This document shows, piece by piece, positions 6,360 to 9,842 of a stretch of DNA of 9,842 bases. Position 1 is the first letter of the stretch. Every line of letters begins with the position of its first letter. Position numbers and translations under genes: made by a program. The notes under the pieces are model-generated. The model was not told the origin of the DNA and did not search any database. It worked only from the letters and a program-made list of their open reading frames with translations. The DNA comes from Butyricicoccus sp. (GTDB lineage: Bacteria > Bacillota > Clostridia > Oscillospirales > Butyricicoccaceae): assembly GCA_031293105.1 (NCBI GenBank), contig JAUMSA010000127.1, forward strand, positions 1-9,842, in the 5' to 3' direction.

Positions 6360-6503
6360 ACCGCCTTCGGCGGTCCAGGGGGACCCATTCCCCCTGGATA
6401 CGAAAAAAGTTCCGGAGAAACTTTTTTCGATACCCCCGGTATCCGCGCCGCAGCGGCGCGGGGTCGCGGGATCTTTCCGCGGCAGAGCCGCTGAAAGATG
6501 CGA
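6360..6503. repeat. Array of six abutting inverted repeats between rpmJ and rpsM
   Basis: Six hairpins follow one another with gaps of 0-2 nt. (1) ACCGCC/GGCGGT, 6360-6374. (2) TCCAGGGGG/CCCCCTGGA, 6374-6398, nine perfect pairs. (3) CGAAAAAAGTT/AACTTTTTTCG, 6401-6429, eleven perfect pairs. (4) GATACC/GGTATC, 6429-6443. (5) CCGCGCCG/CGGCGCGG, 6443-6461. (6) An imperfect hairpin at 6464-6503 with ATCTTTC/GAAAGAT and GCGGC/GCCGC arms and loop AGA. Arms are symmetrical, so both strands can fold. This resembles a composite dispersed palindromic (REP/BIME-like) element rather than gene-specific regulation. Repetition elsewhere in the genome cannot be seen from one copy. Confidence 0.7.
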
Positions 6504-6648
6504 TCACAAAATCCGGGAAAATTAGGTTGTTCATACGGAACCGACAAGCACGCGGGGCGTTCCCCACGGCGCTGCAGGGGCGGAGGCGGCCCCTATACTG
6601 GTTTCCGACACACGCCTCAGTGATAAACTTTGGAGGTATAGAATTCCT
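6504..6648 (+). other. Gene-free leader before rpsM
   Basis: No coding frame is recognisable here. Two short GC-rich hairpins are visible: GGGG/CCCC (6554-6557 with 6562-6565) and AGGGGC/GCCCCT (6576-6581 with 6589-6594). TATACT at 6594-6599 resembles a -10 box but has no credible -35 at 17-18 nt. GGAGG (6632-6636) is the rpsM Shine-Dalgarno site with a long 12-nt gap; CCTC at 6615-6618 could pair with GAGG of this site and mask it. Confidence 0.35.
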
Positions 6649-7017
6649 ATGGCACGTATTGCCGGTGTTGACCTTCCCCGTGAAAAGCGCGTAGAGATCG
6701 GCTTGACCTACATCTACGGCATCGGACGGAAGCTGTCCAATGACATTCTTGCAAAGACTGGTATCAATCCGGATACCCGCGTAAAGGACCTGACCGAGGA
6801 CGAGGCTGCCAAGCTGCGTGAAGTCATCGAGCGTGACTACACCGTAGAAGGCGACCTGCGCCGTGAGGTTGGTCTGAATATCAAGCGCCTGGTTGAAATT
6901 GGCTGCTACCGCGGCCTGCGTCACCGTCGCGGCCTGCCGGTTCGCGGCCAGCGCACCAAGACCAACGCGCGTACCCGCAAGGGTCCGAAGAAGACCATTG
7001 CGAACAAGAAGAAGTAA
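6649..7017 (+). CDS. rpsM: 30S ribosomal protein S13
   Basis: S13 lies in the head of the 30S subunit, contacts the P-site tRNA through its C-terminal tail and bridges to the 50S subunit. The 122-residue product opens with MARIAGVDLPREKRVEIGLT and has the helix-hairpin-helix-like YIYGIGRKLS (21-30). The signature GLRHRRGLPVRGQRTKTNAR lies at 89-108, and the tail is lysine-rich. It begins the alpha operon group (S13-S11-S4-alpha-L17). Here it is separated from rpmJ by 289 nt, instead of the few tens of bases common in Firmicutes, because of the hairpin array and leader. Confidence 0.98.
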   Translation: MARIAGVDLPREKRVEIGLTYIYGIGRKLSNDILAKTGINPDTRVKDLTEDEAAKLREVIERDYTVEGDLRREVGLNIKRLVEIGCYRGLRHRRGLPVRGQRTKTNARTRKGPKKTIANKKK

Positions 7018-7033
7018 GGAGGGAGCGATTTAA

Positions 7034-7438
7034 ATGGCTAAGGTACAGAAAAAGGGCGCACAGGTCCGCACCAAGCGTCGTGAGCGCAAGAACATTGAAA
7101 AGGGCGCAGCGCATATCCGCTCCTCCTTTAACAACACCATCGTTACCATCACTGACCTGCATGGTAATGCAATCTCCTGGGCTTCTGCTGGTGAGATGGG
7201 CTTCCGCGGTTCCCGTAAGTCCACCCCGTTCGCAGCACAGACCGCAGCGGAGACCGCTGCCAAGGCTGCAATGGAGCATGGCCTGAAGACGGTTGAAGTA
7301 TACGTAAAGGGCCCGGGTTCCGGCCGTGAGGCTGCCATCCGTGCGCTGCAGGCGACCGGCCTCGAGGTAACCATGATTAAGGACGTTACCCCGATCCCGC
7401 ATAACGGCTGCCGCCCGCCCAAGAGAAGACGTGTATAA
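7034..7438 (+). CDS. rpsK: 30S ribosomal protein S11
   Basis: S11 forms part of the 30S platform near the E site, close to the path of mRNA and the Shine-Dalgarno helix. The product has 134 residues. It has a basic N-terminus, HIRSSFNNTIVTITDLHGN (27-45), GPGSGREAAIRAL (93-105) and the almost invariant end HNGCRPPKRRRV (123-134). The start follows AAGGAGGG (7016-7023), overlapping the rpsM stop, consistent with coupled translation. Confidence 0.98.
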   Translation: MAKVQKKGAQVRTKRRERKNIEKGAAHIRSSFNNTIVTITDLHGNAISWASAGEMGFRGSRKSTPFAAQTAAETAAKAAMEHGLKTVEVYVKGPGSGREAAIRALQATGLEVTMIKDVTPIPHNGCRPPKRRRV

Positions 7439-7459
7439 TTAAAAGGAGGAACCAAAACT

Positions 7460-8053
7460 ATGGCAAAGAATATGCAGCCCGTTCTCAAGCGTTGCAAGAC
7501 GCTGGGCCTTTCCCCGGCCGTCCTTGGTTACTCCAAGGAGACCAAGCGTAACCCGAAGCAGTCCCGCCGCAAGCAGTCTGAGTACGCTATGCAGCTGAAC
7601 GAAAAGCAGAAGGTTAAGTTCATCTATGGCGTTCTCGAGAAGCAGTTCCATGCTTACTACGAGAAGGCTGAGCGCAAGCAGGGCGTAACCGGTGAAATCC
7701 TGCTGCAGGAGCTGGAGCGCCGTCTGGACAACGTGGTATTCCGTATGGGCTTTGCGAACACCCGCCGCGAGGCGCGTCAGCTCGTAAACCACGGCCACTT
7801 CACCGTAAACGGCAAGCGCGTTAACATCCCGTCTTTCCAGGTAAAGCCGGGCGACGTGATCGCAGTTTGCGAAAAGTCCCGCACCACCACTAAGTTCAAG
7901 TCCCTCATCGAGGAGCAGGGCAAGAAGCCGATGCCCAAGTGGATCGACAAGGCTTCTGAGGCTTTCGAAGGCAAGATCGTGGCTATGCCGGCTCGTGACG
8001 ACATCGACTACGAGGTAGCCGAGCACCTGATCGTCGAGTTGTACTCCAAATAA
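7460..8053 (+). CDS. rpsD: 30S ribosomal protein S4 (zinc-free form)
   Basis: S4 is a primary 16S-binding protein that starts 30S assembly and lines the mRNA entry site. The 197-residue product has an N-terminal domain (about 1-86) with KQSEYAMQLNEKQKVKFIYG (38-57) and an S4 RNA-binding domain (about 87-150) with RRLDNVVFRMGFANTRREAR (87-106). The N-terminus keeps one cysteine (C12) but lacks the Cys cluster of zinc-binding S4, so this is the C- form, with a NPKQSRRKQSEY stretch as seen in many Clostridia. S4 commonly autoregulates its own operon. In Bacillus rpsD is a separate unit, while here it stays in the alpha operon. Shine-Dalgarno AAAAGGAGG (7440-7449 region). Confidence 0.97.
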   Translation: MAKNMQPVLKRCKTLGLSPAVLGYSKETKRNPKQSRRKQSEYAMQLNEKQKVKFIYGVLEKQFHAYYEKAERKQGVTGEILLQELERRLDNVVFRMGFANTRREARQLVNHGHFTVNGKRVNIPSFQVKPGDVIAVCEKSRTTTKFKSLIEEQGKKPMPKWIDKASEAFEGKIVAMPARDDIDYEVAEHLIVELYSK

Positions 8054-8200
8054 GCCAAACCCTCGTTTATGGATTTTTGGACGAACCCAAGGAATTTGCG
8101 CAGCGGCATCCTGGTTTTTGGCTTGCCGCGCGCGGATTCCCCGCGTGATTCCATCCATTTTTTCAAGTTTATTGGCCGAACGTAAAGGAGGGTACCATAT
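8054..8200 (+). other. rpsD-rpoA spacer with hairpins
   Basis: This is 147 nt without a gene. GCCAAACC directly after the rpsD stop (8054-8061) can pair at long range with GGTTTTTGGC (8113-8122), with a TT bulge. A compact hairpin CGCGCGG/CCGCGTG lies at 8129-8147 with loop ATTCC. A six-T run at 8159-8164 comes too far after that stem for a standard terminator. No convincing promoter is seen. rpoA has a strong Shine-Dalgarno site, AAAGGAGGG (8185-8193). Confidence 0.4.
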
Positions 8201-9148
8201 ATGATCGAAATCGAAAAGCCGCGCATCGACTGTGAGGAACTCGCTGAGGACGGTTCCTACGGTAAGTTTGTCGTGGAACCCCTGGAACGGGGCTATGGCA
8301 CGACCTTGGGTAACTCCCTGCGCCGCATCCTGCTGTCCTCCCTGCCGGGCACCGCTGCAAGCTCGATCAAGATTGCGGGCGTGCAGCATGAGTTTTCCAC
8401 CATCCCGGGCGTCAAGGAAGATGTCACCGAGATCGTCCTGAATGTCAAGGGCATCATCGCCAAGCTGCATTGTGACGGACCCAAGACGGTCTATATCGAA
8501 GCCGCCGGTGAGGGCGAAGTCAAGGCGGGCGACATCCACTCGGACGGCGAGGTTGAGATTCTCAACCCCGACCTGCACATCGCCACCCTGATGAGCGATG
8601 CGCGTTTGTCCATGGAAATCACCCTGTCTTCCGGCCGCGGATATGTTCCGGCCGAACGCAACAAGCAGTACCAGACCGCAATCGGCGTCATTCCGGTCGA
8701 CTCGATCTACACGCCGGTTTACAAAGTCAACTATACGGTGGAGAACACCCGTGTCGGCAACATGACCGACTACGACAAGCTGACCCTGGAAGTTTGGACC
8801 GACCGCACCATTGCGGCCAAGGATGCCGTTTCGCTCGGCGCCAAGGTTCTGCGCGACCATCTCGATCTGTTTGTTGACCTTTCCGAGGAGATCGGCTCGA
8901 AGTCCACGGTTGTGGAAAAGGCCGAAGCGCAGCATGACAAGGTGCTGGAAATGACCATCGAGGAGCTCGACTTCTCGGTTCGTTCCTTCAACTGCCTCAA
9001 GCGCGCGGGTATCAACACCGTGGAAGACCTCATCAATACCTCAGAAGAGGATATGATGAAGGTGCGTAACCTGGGCCGCAAGTCCCTGGAAGAGGTTATC
9101 GGCAAGCTCGAGGCCATGGGCCTGAGCCTTGCAAAGTCTGAGGAGTAA
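8201..9148 (+). CDS. rpoA: DNA-directed RNA polymerase subunit alpha
   Basis: The alpha dimer nucleates assembly of RNA polymerase and, through its C-terminal domain, contacts UP elements and activators. The 315-residue product has the usual length. The N-terminal assembly domain (about 1-230) contains GYGTTLGNSLRRILLSSLPG (31-50). A charged linker follows (about 231-246). The C-terminal domain (about 250-308) contains RSFNCLKRAGINTVEDLI (261-278), where R261 matches E. coli R265, and the helix-hairpin-helix NLGRKSLEEV (290-299). It lies in the standard S4-alpha-L17 order but has 130-147 nt gaps on both sides, longer than most spacings in this cluster. Confidence 0.98.
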   Translation: MIEIEKPRIDCEELAEDGSYGKFVVEPLERGYGTTLGNSLRRILLSSLPGTAASSIKIAGVQHEFSTIPGVKEDVTEIVLNVKGIIAKLHCDGPKTVYIEAAGEGEVKAGDIHSDGEVEILNPDLHIATLMSDARLSMEITLSSGRGYVPAERNKQYQTAIGVIPVDSIYTPVYKVNYTVENTRVGNMTDYDKLTLEVWTDRTIAAKDAVSLGAKVLRDHLDLFVDLSEEIGSKSTVVEKAEAQHDKVLEMTIEELDFSVRSFNCLKRAGINTVEDLINTSEEDMMKVRNLGRKSLEEVIGKLEAMGLSLAKSEE

Positions 9149-9278
9149 GATTCCTCAGCCGGTCGTCCCCACCAAATTGGGGGGACGCACCCTGAATTTG
9201 ATGAAGCACTATCGCGGCGGCGTTTTGCCGCGCCGCCGCTGATCTTATTTTTGACCTTATTTTAGGAGGTACACTGTC
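9149..9278 (+). other. rpoA-rplQ spacer with two strong hairpins
   Basis: CGTCCCC (9164-9170) pairs with GGGGACG (9181-9187). GCGGCGGCG (9214-9222) pairs perfectly with CGCCGCCGC (9231-9239), loop TTTTGCCG. The second stem is followed, after a 5-nt gap, by the T-rich TTATTTTT (9245-9252), so it resembles a weak or partial terminator. It could lower rplQ transcription or protect the upstream RNA after processing. TTGACC (9251-9256) has only a 13-nt gap to TACACT and is not a good promoter. rplQ has the Shine-Dalgarno site AGGAGG (9264-9269). Confidence 0.45.
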
Positions 9279-9620
9279 ATGGCAAAGAATCGTAAGCTCG
9301 GTAGAACGAGCGACCACCGCCGCGCAATGCTCCGCGCGATGGTAACCTACCTGCTGGAGAATGGCCGCATCGAAACCACCCTGGCTCGCGCTAAGGAAGT
9401 TGGTCCGATGTGCGAAAAGATGATTACCCTGGGCAAGAAGAACACCCTGGCAACCCGCCGTCAGGCGATGGCTTATATCACCAAGGAAGCGGTTGTTGCA
9501 AAGCTGTTCTCGGAAGTTGCGCCCAAGTATGCAGAGCGTAACGGCGGTTACACCCGCATCATCAAGACCGGCCCGCGCCGCGGCGACTGCGCGGAAATGG
9601 CAATCATCGAGCTTGTCTAA
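9279..9620 (+). CDS. rplQ: 50S ribosomal protein L17
   Basis: L17 lies near the exit of the peptide tunnel on the 50S subunit. The 113-residue product has the usual short bacterial length. It has the start RKLGRTSDHRRAMLRAMVT (5-23), the ENGRIETTLARAKE segment (27-40) and the C-terminal GGYTRIIKTGPRRGDCAEMA (89-108). It is the last gene of the cluster, followed 24 nt later by a strong terminator. Confidence 0.98.
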   Translation: MAKNRKLGRTSDHRRAMLRAMVTYLLENGRIETTLARAKEVGPMCEKMITLGKKNTLATRRQAMAYITKEAVVAKLFSEVAPKYAERNGGYTRIIKTGPRRGDCAEMAIIELV

Positions 9621-9641
9621 GTAACGGCCCGAGTTGTTTTC

Positions 9642-9687
9642 AAAGAGCTTATCCGGAGGAGTGCTTCTCCGGGTAAGCTCTTTTTTT
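9642..9687 (+). terminator. Rho-independent terminator of the cluster
   Basis: AGAGCTTATCCGGAG (9644-9658) pairs with CTCCGGGTAAGCTCT (9667-9681), fifteen pairs including one U-G, around an 8-nt loop. Seven Ts follow (9681-9687). Extra A-T pairs at the base could extend the stem. Its strength and position after rplQ mark the end of the transcription unit. Confidence 0.95.
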
Positions 9688-9696
9688 GTATAAACA

Positions 9697-9711
9697 TAGG
9701 CAATGTGCCTA
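9697..9711. repeat. Short perfect inverted repeat, possible operator
   Basis: TAGGCA (9697-9702) and TGCCTA (9706-9711) form a perfect inverted repeat with a 3-nt centre. It lies 7 nt upstream of the -35 of the last promoter, between it and the cluster terminator. It could be a binding site for a regulator of the downstream gene, or chance. No T-run follows it. Confidence 0.3.
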
Positions 9712-9718
9712 AATTCTG

Positions 9719-9747
9719 TTGATTTAATAGGTGAAAAGGCTTATAAT
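9719..9747 (+). promoter_or_regulatory. Sigma-A-type promoter of the 3' gene
   Basis: TTGATT (9719-9724) is separated by 17 nt from a perfect TATAAT (9742-9747). Transcription would start near 9754, giving a leader of about 25 nt before the ATG at 9779. The surrounding DNA is clearly more AT-rich than the ribosomal cluster. Confidence 0.8.
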
Positions 9748-9778
9748 ATAGACAAAATTGGAAGAAAGAAGGGTTGGT

Positions 9779-9842
9779 ATGAAAAAAATCAGAAAGCTGC
9801 TTTGCATCGGGGGAATGGCAGCGGTTTTTGCGGCGCTCCTGT
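9779..9842 (+). CDS. N-terminus of a secreted protein or lipoprotein, cut by window end
   Basis: The first 21 codons read MKKIRKLLCIGGMAAVFAALL: a basic n-region (K2, K3, R5, K6) and a hydrophobic h-region, the form of a signal peptide. The frame is still open at the window edge, so family and length are unknown. The Cys at position 9 is too early to be a lipobox cysteine; a lipobox could lie just beyond the window. AGAAGGG (about 9767-9773) serves as a Shine-Dalgarno site, and a good promoter precedes it. It is an independent unit from the ribosomal cluster. Confidence 0.7.
   Translation, partial: MKKIRKLLCIGGMAAVFAALL

Noticed and set aside
6571..6599. TATACT (6594-6599) as a promoter for rpsM
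   Set aside because: The best -35 at 17 nt is GCTGCA, only two matches to consensus, and the box lies within a GC-rich hairpin. Not listed as a promoter.
6319..6924. 201-codon minus-strand frame crossing the hairpin array
   Set aside because: It overlaps rpsM antisense and runs through palindromic repeats; its proline- and arginine-rich product is what such repeats give by chance.
7439..8935. 498-codon open frame on the minus strand, with others at 3100-4167 and 266-1405
   Set aside because: They lie antisense to rpsD-rpoA, secY and rpsH-rplF-rplR, which are certain genes; high GC and codon bias of those genes create the open antisense frames.
9251..9275. TTGACC with TACACT as a promoter for rplQ
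   Set aside because: The spacer is 13 nt, too short for a sigma-A promoter, and the -10 would overlap the Shine-Dalgarno region.
1..9842. CRISPR array, tRNA, rRNA, transposase or phage gene
   Set aside because: No regularly spaced repeats, cloverleaf, rRNA segment or mobile-element protein could be seen on either strand.

Overview
This window is a bacterial ribosomal-protein cluster, the distal spc operon joined to the alpha operon, all on the + strand. The order is rpsH-rplF-rplR-rpsE-rpmD-rplO-secY-adk-map-(KOW protein)-infA-rpmJ-rpsM-rpsK-rpsD-rpoA-rplQ. The adk-map-KOW-infA block after secY, strong GGAGG Shine-Dalgarno sites, a four-cysteine adenylate kinase LID and an rpsD inside the alpha operon point to a GC-rich Firmicute, probably of class Clostridia (an Oscillospirales-like gut lineage is my inference; the sequence alone does not fix the genus).

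Layout. Bases 1-382 hold no recognisable gene. They carry a rho-independent terminator-like hairpin, an extended -10 promoter and a structured leader before rpsH. The rplE and rpsN genes that normally sit directly upstream of rpsH are not there. From 383 to 6145 the genes are packed tightly (1-26 nt gaps): seven genes for ribosome and translocon parts, then adenylate kinase, methionine aminopeptidase, a small KOW-domain protein and IF-1. rpmJ (37 codons) lies at 6246-6359. It is followed by 289 nt without a gene, whose first half is a run of six abutting hairpins. rpsM, rpsK and rpsD follow closely, then rpoA and rplQ, each after a 130-147 nt gap with GC-rich hairpins. A strong terminator at 9644-9687 ends the cluster. 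A sigma-A-type promoter and the first 21 codons of a secreted or lipoprotein-like protein close the window.

The genes work together in protein synthesis and export. Nine small-subunit or large-subunit proteins of the spc group and four of the alpha group build the ribosome, IF-1 starts translation, SecY forms the export channel, MetAP trims nascent chains, Adk balances adenylates, and RpoA links the set to transcription.

The coding content is conventional. The unusual parts are non-coding: the apparent split of the spc operon before rpsH with its own promoter and a possible SD-sequestering leader, and the six-hairpin array inserted between rpmJ and rpsM. I saw no mobile gene, CRISPR array, tRNA or rRNA, and no evidence of an undescribed multi-gene system.
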